From Candidatus Atribacteria bacterium 4572_76 (lineage in GTDB: Bacteria > Atribacterota > Phoenicimicrobiia > Phoenicimicrobiales > Phoenicimicrobiaceae), in NCBI GenBank assembly GCA_002084865.1, contig NBMG01000086.1, positions 1 to 8,742 of the forward strand: a DNA stretch of 8,742 bases, written 5' to 3'. The notes under the pieces are model-generated. The model saw only the letters and a list, made by a program, of their open reading frames with translations, ran no database searches and was not told the DNA's origin. Within the stretch, counting starts at the first letter, position 1; the number at the start of each line of letters is the position of its first letter. The position numbers and the translations under genes are program-made. This document shows positions 1 to 5,534 of the stretch, one piece after another.

Positions 1-860
1 TTCGCTTCTTCAAAGGTGGGAGAATGTTCTTCTTTCTTCTCTTCACATTTAATAATATGGTATCCAAACTGTGTTTGCACTACATCACTAATCTCACCCG
101 GTTCCAACGAGAAAGCAGCATCTTCAAATTCTTTTACCATCTGACCTCTGGCGAAAAATCCCAGATCTCCGCCACTTGGGGCAGAGGGTCCAATGGATTT
201 TTCTTTGGCTAATTCTGCAAAATCGGTAAGACCTTCTTTGAGCAATAGAAGAAGATTATTTGCCTCTTCTTCAGTTTCAAGCAATATATGGCGGGCGTGA
301 ACCTGCTCTGGTTCAAGGAAACTTTCCTTATTCTCATTGTAATATTCTAATAATTCCTCATCACTAATGATTACCTGGCTCTTAGCTTCCTCTAAAACCC
401 TATTTATCATTAATTGTCTTTTTATATCCTCTTTAAGTTGAGCAAGGGTGATTTTGTTTATTTTTAGGGCTTCATCGAATTCTTCGGGAGTAGAGAAATT
501 ATCTTTAATCTTATCAATTTCCAAATTAATTTCGTCATTGGAAATCTTAACTTTCTCTTTTTGAGCTTGCTGATATAAAAGTTCATAGTCAATTAGTTGG
601 TTTAATATATTCTTTTTAAAAGAAAGAATTGTTGACTGGTCAAAACTAGAAAGGGTTTCATCATCGTATCGGGAGATAGCATTTAAAAAAGCGTTTTGCA
701 GCTGGTCAAAAGAAATACCTGATTCATTTACCTCGGCAATATAGTAGGTTCTCCTCTGGCTAGACCTGTATTGACCCAAGCCATAAAAAATAGAAATGCC
801 AAAAAAGGCAACCATTAAAATTATTATAAATCTCATATTTTTTCTTAATATTCGCAACAT
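1..860 (-). CDS. SurA/PpiC-type peptidyl-prolyl isomerase, membrane-anchored (partial)
   Basis: This is a partial gene of 286 codons, cut at its C-terminus by the left edge. The translation starts MLRILRKNMRF and has one hydrophobic segment at about residues 10-29, a signal anchor or uncleaved TM helix. Residues about 40-175 are a charged helical SurA N-terminal-like region. A parvulin (rotamase) domain follows at about 186-272, with the typical ARHILLET start, the GGDLGFF motif (230-236) and the FGYHIIK end (265-271). Proteins of this kind (PrsA, PpiD, SurA relatives) help secreted or membrane proteins fold outside the cytoplasm, so the domain should face the cell exterior or periplasm. The ATG at 860 is the first in-frame start after a stop, and AAGGAG lies at 880-875, a rather long 14-nt spacer. 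It is transcribed divergently from rpsU. Whether it is closer to PrsA, PpiD or SurA cannot be settled from this part. Confidence 0.9.
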   Translation of the reverse strand, partial: MLRILRKNMRFIIILMVAFFGISIFYGLGQYRSSQRRTYYIAEVNESGISFDQLQNAFLNAISRYDDETLSSFDQSTILSFKKNILNQLIDYELLYQQAQKEKVKISNDEINLEIDKIKDNFSTPEEFDEALKINKITLAQLKEDIKRQLMINRVLEEAKSQVIISDEELLEYYNENKESFLEPEQVHARHILLETEEEANNLLLLLKEGLTDFAELAKEKSIGPSAPSGGDLGFFARGQMVKEFEDAAFSLEPGEISDVVQTQFGYHIIKCEEKKEEHSPTFEEA

Positions 861-895
861 AGTTTATCTTAAATCTCCTTTTTATTTAATAGGGT

Positions 896-1128
896 AACTG
901 ATACTCGGTACTGAATTAGTATATGCTAAACGTTAAATGCTCCACAGTAATTACTCGATACGAAATCGGGGTTGTTTCCACCGCTTTCGCGAGGGCAGGT
1001 TTACTTTATTCTGCAATGACATTTCTGTTTTTTTCATTCTGGCTTCTAAATTCTGTCTTCTGACTTCTATTCTCTTAACGAGATACGATTCACGAGATAC
1101 GAATTATGCTAACGATTAGTTTGATTGT
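896..1128. repeat. 7-bp-phased degenerate repeat array (array A)
   Basis: The gap between the isomerase gene and the first MITE-like element (861-1188) has no gene. A heptad-phased stretch runs from 1023 to about 1128. TTCT recurs at 1023, 1037, 1044, 1051, 1058 and 1065, all multiples of 7 apart. In the same phase the unit then changes to CGANNNA at 1079, 1086, 1093 and 1100. A small separate set of heptads (AACTGAT, ACTCGGT, ACTGAAT) lies at 896-916. Between them, 917-1022 shows nothing recognisable apart from a degenerate GC-rich hairpin-like piece near 980-996. The short open frame at 937-1119 crosses the array and looks non-coding. Confidence 0.6.
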
Positions 1129-1188
1129 ATATAATATAATATTGTAGATAGGTTTTGTCAAATTTTAAATACAGTATTGAGTATATAT

Positions 1189-1433
1189 TATGATTACTGC
1201 CTAAAAAGTGAACAAACTAGTAATGGCACGATGCATCGTGCCCACAAGAGACTGCAGGCAATAAACGATAGGGGCACAATGAATTGTGCTCCTACAGGAT
1301 AATTACTACCAATACATTAAAATTTATTATAAGATTACAATATACTACACACGACACTGTGGTCTACAACATTGTAAAATATTTTATATAACCTGCTTTT
1401 AAATATTTGTTAGCTTTTTGGGTTGCAATCATA
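1189..1433 (+). mobile_element. MITE-like element, copy 1 (245 bp)
   Basis: The ends form terminal inverted repeats of about 26 bp. TATGATTACTGCC at 1189 matches the reverse complement of GGTTGCAATCATA at 1421-1433, and 20 of 26 positions agree when extended inward. Both ends carry a TA, as expected for IS630/Tc1-mariner-type insertion, but that is inference. No transposase is encoded. The left part contains two hairpins (1224-1243 and 1272-1291). A second, diverged copy lies inverted at 1608-1856 with matching internal blocks, including the hairpin pair at the same spacing and an AACCTGC block (1391-1397 here, its complement at 1646-1652). Non-autonomous element is the best reading. The alternative is that both copies are arms of one larger inverted structure. 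Confidence 0.6.
1224..1295. repeat. Pair of REP-like hairpins in MITE copy 1
   Basis: Hairpin one is an 18-bp perfect palindrome at 1225-1242 (GGCACGATGCATCGTGCC). Hairpin two has arms GGGCACAAT (1272-1280) and ATTGTGCTC (1283-1291) around a 2-nt loop, with one mismatch, and is followed by CTAC (1292-1295), which reads GTAG on the minus strand. The same pair recurs in reverse orientation at 1744-1820. Confidence 0.75.
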
Positions 1434-1507
1434 GCATTGAATATCGAGTTAAGAAAGAGAAAAGATAGAAAAAAAAGCATTCTTCTTTCTGTTCAACGCA
1501 AAAAAAC

Positions 1508-1536
1508 TTGACATAAGACTTGTTTAATATAATAAT
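1508..1536 (+). promoter_or_regulatory. Possible sigma-70-type promoter
   Basis: A perfect TTGACA (1508-1513) is followed after 17 nt by AATAAT (1531-1536). A TATAAT also occurs at 1528-1533, but its 14-nt spacing is too short. The site lies in the 174-bp spacer between the two MITE-like copies, which otherwise shows nothing recognisable. It points toward rpsU about 500 bp downstream, but the intervening second element makes it doubtful as the rpsU promoter. AT-rich DNA yields such matches by chance. Confidence 0.3.
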
Positions 1537-1607
1537 ATAGAAGTTTTTTATTAAAAGATTTAATTAGTGTAACTTTACTGGGATAGTTAGAAGGAAAAAT
1601 ATTATAT

Positions 1608-1856
1608 ATTGGTTATAACCCAAAAATCTCAAAGATATTCTTAGCAGGTTGTATATAACATTTTGTAATATTATGAAATATTATATGTGCTATATTGCAA
1701 ATAATTTTACAATAGAGTATGGCTTTTTGGCTGTAATTATGTTGTAGGGGCACAATGAATTGTGCCCTCACCATTTTATTGCCTAATATCTTTTGTGGGC
1801 ACGATGCATCGTGCCCCTATATTACCATCTTGTTTACTTTTTGGGTTGCGATCATA
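1608..1856 (-). mobile_element. MITE-like element, copy 2, inverted (249 bp)
   Basis: This is the inverted relative of the element at 1189-1433. Its right end (GGGTTGCGATCATA, ending 1856) matches the ends of copy 1 closely, about 23 of 26 bases against the copy 1 right terminus. Its left end near 1608-1633 is more worn but keeps the AACCCAAAAA core. The hairpin pair sits near the right end, as expected for the inverted orientation. No coding potential is evident, and the short open frame at 1762-1968 starts inside the hairpin pair. After it, 1857-2035 is AT-rich DNA in which I see no clear feature before the rpsU ribosome binding site. Confidence 0.55.
1744..1820. repeat. Pair of REP-like hairpins in MITE copy 2
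   Basis: GTAG (1744-1747) is flush with arms GGGCACAAT (1748-1756) and ATTGTGCCC (1759-1767), loop GA. The partner hairpin is a 20-bp perfect palindrome at 1797-1816 with arms GGGCACGAT and ATCGTGCCC, followed by CTAT. The centre-to-centre spacing is close to that of the copy 1 pair. Confidence 0.8.
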
Positions 1857-2035
1857 TACTTTTTTTTCATTTCTTGATAAATTTATAGTTGTATTATATA
1901 ATATGAAAGATATTTATTTAGATAATTCAAATAGTAATTTCAGCTTGATGTTTAATAATCAAATTTGATAGGCATAATGATATTATTGTATTTTACCCAT
2001 AACGTATCATTTTGTTAACTTAATATGTAGAAGAT

Positions 2036-2043
2036 GGGAGGTG
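2036..2043 (+). promoter_or_regulatory. Shine-Dalgarno site deciding the rpsU start
   Basis: GGGAGGTG lies 5 nt before the ATG at 2049. An earlier in-frame ATG at 2034 overlaps this site, so it cannot be the real start. The downstream one gives the family-typical N-terminus MAKIKVKENE. Confidence 0.8.
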
Positions 2044-2048
2044 TAAAT

Positions 2049-2237
2049 ATGGCCAAAATAAAAGTTAAAGAGAACGAAGAAATGGATCACGCCCTTAGAA
2101 GATTTAAAAAGGAATGCCAGAAGAGCGGAATAATATCCGATCTTCGGCGTCATGAATATTATGAAAAACCAAGCGTGAGAAGGAAAAAGAAAGCGCTCGC
2201 TGCTCAGAGGAAACTGAAAAAAAGAGGTAGATTTTAG
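2049..2237 (+). CDS. rpsU: 30S ribosomal protein S21
   Basis: This encodes a 62-residue, very basic protein with the S21 pattern: a short beta start (MAKIKVKENE), then a long helix with ALRRFKKECQKSGI, the LRRHEYYEKPSVRRK block, and a lysine/arginine-rich tail ending KKRGRF. S21 binds the platform of the small ribosomal subunit near the 3' end of 16S rRNA and takes part in initiation. The length matches the family (about 57-70 residues). The stop codon is directly followed by the ATG of yqeY with no gap, so the two are almost certainly cotranscribed and translationally coupled, as in Bacillus. Confidence 0.97.
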   Translation: MAKIKVKENEEMDHALRRFKKECQKSGIISDLRRHEYYEKPSVRRKKKALAAQRKLKKRGRF

Positions 2238-2591
2238 ATGTCAAAACAGTTATCGTTAGAAGAAATTATTTTTAATGATATGAAAAAGGCACTAAAAGAG
2301 AACGAAAAATTAAAATTATCGACTTTACGATTGATTAGGGCAGCAATTAAAAACGCTGAAATATCTAAAAAGGACAAAGAGATAGAAATAGTAAAAAAGT
2401 ATCTTCCTGAGCAATTATCTGAGGAAGAAGTAGAGAAAATAGTAAAAGAAACTATTGCAAAATTTGGATTTAAAGGTCTACAAGACATTGGTCCTGCCAT
2501 GAGAGAAATCATACCTCAATTAAAGGGGAAAGCAGATGGGAAAATGGTTAATAAAATGGTGCGGGACTTACTGGGCAATCCAAAAAATTAA
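2238..2591 (+). CDS. yqeY: GatB/YqeY domain protein, internally shortened
   Basis: This is the YqeY family, related to the tail domain of the GatB amidotransferase subunit that contacts tRNA. The function of free-standing YqeY is not well defined. The N-terminal helix (IIFNDMKKALKENEKLKLST) and the C-terminal half (KKYLPEQLSEEE, then KGKADGKMVNKMV) fit well. The protein has 117 residues against about 147-150 usual. The shortage is internal: after NAEI (39-42) only five residues (SKKDK) precede EIEIVKKYLPEQL (48-60), where relatives have about 40. The missing part is the middle of the helical N-terminal domain, including the usual RKDS...GR.DLV segment. The reading frame is kept. It follows rpsU without a gap and is closed by a terminator, so it forms the end of a two-gene operon. 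Confidence 0.9.
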   Translation: MSKQLSLEEIIFNDMKKALKENEKLKLSTLRLIRAAIKNAEISKKDKEIEIVKKYLPEQLSEEEVEKIVKETIAKFGFKGLQDIGPAMREIIPQLKGKADGKMVNKMVRDLLGNPKN

Positions 2592-2602
2592 TGTTAAAAA
2601 CG

Positions 2603-2655
2603 AAAGACTCAGACTTGCCTTGGTAAGTATTTTGAGTCTTTCTTTGTTTTTATAA
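2603..2655 (+). terminator. Intrinsic terminator after yqeY
   Basis: AAAGACTCA (2603-2611) pairs with TGAGTCTTT (2633-2641). An inner stem (ACTTGCC with GGTAAGT, one G-U pair) extends the hairpin. A T-rich run (CTTTGTTTTTAT) follows. It starts 12 nt after the yqeY stop and separates rpsU-yqeY from nfeD. Confidence 0.88.
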
Positions 2656-2700
2656 TTTTATAATTTAATTGTATAGAAATTTTCTTGAATTAAAAAAGAA

Positions 2701-2724
2701 GGGCACAATTCATTGTGCCCCTAC
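2701..2724 (-). repeat. REP-like hairpin with flush GTAG
   Basis: Arms GGGCACAAT (2701-2709) and ATTGTGCCC (2712-2720) surround a 2-nt loop, and CTAC (2721-2724) gives GTAG on the minus strand flush with the stem. It is a solitary copy, not inside a MITE-like element. The adjoining 2725-2777 shows nothing recognisable. Confidence 0.75.
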
Positions 2725-2777
2725 ATCTAAACCTAAGTTTTCCACGCGGTACTCGAACGCAATACAATATACAAAAA

Positions 2778-2875
2778 TGGCTTTGAGTTTTGAATAATGG
2801 CTTTTTGCTTTTCGTTTTAAGTTTTTAGCTGTATAATGACAATTGATAACTGTGTTTGGAACTAACGACTAATTC
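2778..2875. repeat. 7-bp-phased degenerate repeat array (array B)
   Basis: Fourteen heptads run in one phase. In the middle, units such as GGCTTTT (2799), TGCTTTT (2806), CGTTTTA (2813) and AGTTTTT (2820) keep G at 2800, 2807, 2814, 2821 and 2828. Further on the unit drifts to forms with TG at 2837, 2844 and 2851, then CTAA at 2862 and 2869. The array stops exactly where the nfeD Shine-Dalgarno (AGGAG, 2876-2880) begins. The part from 2786 to 2828 resembles 6261-6305 in direct orientation. Confidence 0.6.
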
Positions 2876-2890
2876 AGGAGCGTAAATTAT

Positions 2891-4231
2891 TTGATAATAA
2901 AATCTAATTTAAATGAAAAACACAAGATATTTCTTATAATTATAGCTCTATTTATAATTTTTAGTTTAATTGCTCTAAACACTTACGCAAATGTAACAGA
3001 TGAAGTATATTTGGTAACCATTAAAGGAACAATTGACTTGGGATTATCTTCTTATGTACAGCGGGCTTTAGAGGAAGCGGTATCACGCAAAGCAAAAGCG
3101 GTTATTTTAGAAATCGATACCTTCGGAGGAAGGATTGATGCCGCCACCCAGATAAGAGATAAGATAATGAGCCTGAATATACCAAGCGTAGCCTACATTA
3201 AAAATAGAGCATGGTCTGCAGGAGCCTTAATTGCGCTATCTGCAGAATATATTCTAATAGATAAAAGTGCCAGTATCGGTGCAGCAGAGCCAAGGCCGGC
3301 AGATGAAAAAAATATTTCAGCCTTAAGGGCTGAATTCGCTTCTACTGCTTTAAGCAGAAGGCGTTCGGAAGAGATAGCAGCCGCCATGGTTGACAAAGAC
3401 ATAGAAATAGAAGGTATAATAGAAAAAGATAAAATATTAACTTTAAATGCCGAGCAGGCTATAAAATTAAATTTTGTAGATGGTACTGCTTCAAAGATTG
3501 AAGAAGTTTTAGATTTTTTAAATCTTAAAGATGCTAAAATAGTATACATTTATCCAAATTGGGCGGAGAATATAAGTCGATTTGTTACCAATCCTGTAGT
3601 AAGTTCATTATTATTGTCTATAGGTTTTTTAGGGCTAATAATTGAATTTTGGACTTTAGGCTGGGGGATAGCAGGTTCAATAGGAATAATTTCTCTGTCT
3701 TTATTTTTTGGAGGACATATAATTGTCGGCTTAGCAGGATTTGAAACGATTATCCTATTTGCAATCGGCCTTCTTTTGCTTTTGGCAGAAGTATTTCTTA
3801 TTCCCGGGTTCGGCCTGGCCGGAATAGGTGGAATTGCCGCTATTTTGGCCAGCATATTTCTTACTTTCGGGAATATTGTCCAGGCGACTTATTCTATCTT
3901 GATTGCCCTGGGTGTATCCGTAGTAGGGTTTTTCTTATTGATTAAATATATTCCTTCTACCCGAACCTGGAGAAAATTTGTCCTTTCTACTGAGCAGAAA
4001 AAGGAATTGGGATATACGGTAGGGACAAAAGATTTAAAGCGATTAACCGGAAAAGAAGGCATAGCCATTACACCTTTGCGTCCGTCCGGGATAGTAGAGG
4101 TTAATGGTAAAAAATTAAATGCCCTTACCCGGGGAGAATACGTTGATTCTAATACCAAAATTAAAATAATAAGTATTGAAGGTAATAAAATAGTAGTCGA
4201 AGCAATCGCTGTTACGGATAAGGCATTATGA
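2891..4231 (+). CDS. nfeD: Long-form NfeD (membrane-bound ClpP-class serine protease)
   Basis: This encodes 446 residues, full length for long NfeD proteins (YqeZ-like). The order is: signal sequence or TM helix (about 13-31, plausible cleavage after TYA at 33); ClpP-class protease domain (about 37-215) with FGGRIDAA (78-85) and the nucleophile region WSAGALIALS, so Ser109 is the likely catalytic serine; Lys140 in DEKNISALRAEF is the likely dyad partner by comparison with the archaeal NfeD protease. The SIGAAEP motif (128-134) is present. Four or five TM helices follow (about 236-352), with the FLIPGFGLAGIGG motif, then a soluble OB-fold NfeD domain (about 385-441). NfeD proteins act with a flotillin/stomatin partner in the membrane, here the floA-like gene downstream. 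The start is TTG at 2891, 10 nt after AGGAG. No nearby in-frame ATG or GTG keeps the signal sequence. Confidence 0.93.
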   Translation: MIIKSNLNEKHKIFLIIIALFIIFSLIALNTYANVTDEVYLVTIKGTIDLGLSSYVQRALEEAVSRKAKAVILEIDTFGGRIDAATQIRDKIMSLNIPSVAYIKNRAWSAGALIALSAEYILIDKSASIGAAEPRPADEKNISALRAEFASTALSRRRSEEIAAAMVDKDIEIEGIIEKDKILTLNAEQAIKLNFVDGTASKIEEVLDFLNLKDAKIVYIYPNWAENISRFVTNPVVSSLLLSIGFLGLIIEFWTLGWGIAGSIGIISLSLFFGGHIIVGLAGFETIILFAIGLLLLLAEVFLIPGFGLAGIGGIAAILASIFLTFGNIVQATYSILIALGVSVVGFFLLIKYIPSTRTWRKFVLSTEQKKELGYTVGTKDLKRLTGKEGIAITPLRPSGIVEVNGKKLNALTRGEYVDSNTKIKIISIEGNKIVVEAIAVTDKAL

Positions 4232-4236
4232 AGTCA

Positions 4237-4259
4237 GTAGGACAGGGGTCTCGCCTGTC
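4237..4259 (+). repeat. Stem-loop just after nfeD, GTAG-headed
   Basis: GACAGG (4241-4246) pairs with CCTGTC (4254-4259), preceded flush by GTAG (4237-4240), six bases after the nfeD stop. It is followed by TATTTGAAAAAATATC rather than a clean T-run, so termination is possible but weak. The GTAG at the foot links it in form to the other hairpins of this window, although its stem sequence differs. Confidence 0.5.
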
Positions 4260-4300
4260 TATTTGAAAAAATATCATTTTTTGTTATCCCGTATGTGATA

Positions 4301-4360
4301 ATGAATTCATATAATTGTGCCGATGAATTCATATAGGAAGGGGCACGATGCATCGTGCCT
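4301..4360. repeat. Direct repeat pair plus REP-like hairpin
   Basis: ATGAATTCATATA occurs at 4301-4313 and again at 4323-4335. Directly after comes a hairpin with arms GGGCACGAT (4341-4349) and ATCGTGCCT (4352-4360), loop GC, the same stem as the palindromes at 1225 and 1797. A small GGGAAT/ATTCCC hairpin follows at 4386-4399. Confidence 0.65.
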
Positions 4361-4431
4361 AAAGGTGCCGAAGGATAAAAAAGAGGGGAATAGATTCCCG
4401 CTCACCGATCAGGTCGAGGGCATGTTTCGTG

Positions 4432-4543
4432 GGAATGACAGAGAGAAGTGTAGGAATGACAGATAGAGATATGGGAATGACAGAGAAAATTGCGGAATGA
4501 AAGATAGAGATGTGGGAAAAACAGAGAGAAGCACAGGAATGAC
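4432..4543. repeat. 21-bp degenerate tandem repeat
   Basis: GGAATGA, or a one- or two-base variant, starts units at 4432, 4453, 4474, 4494, 4515 and 4536. That gives six units at 21, 21, 20, 21 and 21 bp. Odd units resemble each other (CAGAGAGAAG or similar after the start) and even units resemble each other (AGATAGAGAT), suggesting a 42-bp higher-order unit. It lies in the 382-bp gap between nfeD and floA, which has no gene. Confidence 0.7.
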
Positions 4544-4569
4544 CCCGGTGAAATAGGGTTTCACGGGGT
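4542..4569 (+). repeat. Hairpin upstream of floA
   Basis: ACCCCGGTGAAA (4542-4553) pairs with TTTCACGGGGT (4559-4569) with one bulged G and a 5-nt loop. No T-run follows, and the site is 30 nt before the floA Shine-Dalgarno (AAGGAGGT, 4600-4607). It may be another mobile-type palindrome or a 5'-UTR structure. Confidence 0.55.
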
Positions 4570-4613
4570 AGGTATAAAAGATAGCGAAAATAATAGAATA
4601 AGGAGGTAATAAA

Positions 4614-5129
4614 ATGTTTGAATTATTGATTCCGTTGATTCCGATTATCGTAGTTATTTTTATAATCTATATTTTCTTTCAGTTTATACCGGTAGGATTA
4701 TGGATTTCAGCTATAGCGGCAGGAGTAAAGGTGGGAATTTTTACTTTAGTGGGCATGAGGCTTAGAAGAGTGCCTCCTCATAAGATAGTTAGCGCCCTAA
4801 TAAAAGCCACCAAAGCAGGATTGGACGTTTCTATTGATAAATTGGAAGCACATTTTTTGGCGGGGGGAGATGTTGACCGGGTAGTAGATTCCTTGATTGC
4901 TGCTGAGAGAGCCGGTCTCAATTTAACCTTTGAAAAGGCAACCGCTATCGATTTAGCCGGTAGGAATGTTCTTGAAGCAGTACAGATGAGCGTAAATCCG
5001 AAAGTAATAAAGACTCCGGTAGTAGCAGCAGTGGCTAAAAATGGTATTCAGGTTATGGCTACAGCCAGGGTAACCGTAAGAGCAAATATTGAACGCCTAA
5101 TCCGGATAATATTTCCAAGACTGTCTTGA
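4614..5129 (+). CDS. floA: Flotillin-like FloA, N-terminal fragment (frame broken)
   Basis: FloA proteins are membrane scaffold proteins of the SPFH/flotillin class that organise functional membrane microdomains and are partnered with NfeD. This fragment has the N-terminal membrane segment (about 2-28), the cytoplasmic-face motif LWISAIAAGVKVGIFTLVGM (29-48) and the conserved core through AIDLAGRNVLEAVQMSVNPK to VRANIERL (about residue 162). It matches the first half of Bacillus FloA almost residue for residue. It then reads nine out-of-frame residues and stops at 5129. The start is firm: ATG at 4614 with a perfect AAGGAGGT 6 nt upstream. Homology resumes in another frame from 5099, with about 32 family residues missing. 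The gene is a pseudogene, a two-part gene, or a sequence/assembly error. Confidence 0.88.
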   Translation: MFELLIPLIPIIVVIFIIYIFFQFIPVGLWISAIAAGVKVGIFTLVGMRLRRVPPHKIVSALIKATKAGLDVSIDKLEAHFLAGGDVDRVVDSLIAAERAGLNLTFEKATAIDLAGRNVLEAVQMSVNPKVIKTPVVAAVAKNGIQVMATARVTVRANIERLIRIIFPRLS

Positions 5130-5497
5130 AAAAAGGTTTGGATGCCGGGACTGCTTTTGAGATATTGTCTATCGATATTGCCGATGTCGATGTAGGTAAA
5201 AATATTGGCGCAATTCTGCAGACTGATCAGGCAGAAGCCGATAAAAAGATTGCTCAAGCTAAGGCTGAACAGAGAAGGGCTTTAGCGGTAGCTCAGGAGC
5301 AGGAAATGAAGGCCAGAGTTCAGGAAATGAGAGCAAAGGTGGTAGAAGCAGAAGCAGAAGTCCCTAAGGCAATGGCAGAAGCCCTAAGAAAAGGTAAATT
5401 GGGAGTCATGGATTATTACAATTTGAAAAATATTGAAGCTGATACCTCCATGAGGGATAGTATTTCTGAAACCTCAAAGAAGAAGGAAAATAAATAA
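5126..5497 (+). CDS. floA: Flotillin-like FloA, C-terminal fragment
   Basis: Family homology begins at 5099 (NPDNISKTVL) and continues through KKGLDAGTAFEILSIDIADV, GKNIGAILQTDQAEADKKIA and the long alanine/glutamate-rich coiled coil to MDYYNLKNIEADTSMRDS. This is the complete C-terminal half of FloA, which drives oligomerisation. The frame is open only from 5093, so the first possible start is TTG at 5126, without a Shine-Dalgarno. That TTG overlaps the stop of the first fragment (TTGA, 5126-5129), an arrangement that could allow reinitiation; this is inference. The missing stretch corresponds to the end of the SPFH domain (the GEG motif region). An unbroken floA would have about 330 residues; these pieces cover about 295. 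Confidence 0.85.
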   Translation: MKKGLDAGTAFEILSIDIADVDVGKNIGAILQTDQAEADKKIAQAKAEQRRALAVAQEQEMKARVQEMRAKVVEAEAEVPKAMAEALRKGKLGVMDYYNLKNIEADTSMRDSISETSKKKENK

Positions 5498-5534
5498 GAT
5501 AATATTATTTTACTTAAAAAGGATATAATAAATA

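Noticed and set aside
24..212. Short plus-strand open frame of 62 residues
   Set aside because: It lies antisense to the well-supported parvulin domain of the isomerase gene and has no ribosome binding site or recognisable content.
937..1119. 60-residue open frame in the intergenic region
   Set aside because: It runs through the 7-bp repeat array, so its composition reflects the repeat, and no Shine-Dalgarno precedes it.
1023..1128. CRISPR-like array
   Set aside because: Units are 7 bp without spacers of CRISPR size and no cas gene is present.
1762..1968. 68-residue open frame in and after MITE copy 2
   Set aside because: It begins inside a palindrome and continues through the element terminus into AT-rich DNA, with no coding character.
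2234..2512. Minus-strand open frame over yqeY, and similar ones over nfeD (3193-4158), floA, phoH and pgpH
   Set aside because: Each overlaps a strongly supported plus-strand gene in an antisense frame and has no family features or start signals.
2676..2890. Riboswitch or structured leader before nfeD
   Set aside because: The region resolves into a REP-like hairpin and a heptad array, and no known riboswitch core was recognisable.
4542..4569. Intrinsic terminator before floA
   Set aside because: The stem is good, but GTAGGTATAAAAG follows rather than a T-run.
5091..5129. Programmed ribosomal frameshift in floA
   Set aside because: There is no convincing slippery heptamer near the junction, and a shift would still leave about 32 family residues missing. 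Deletion explains it better.
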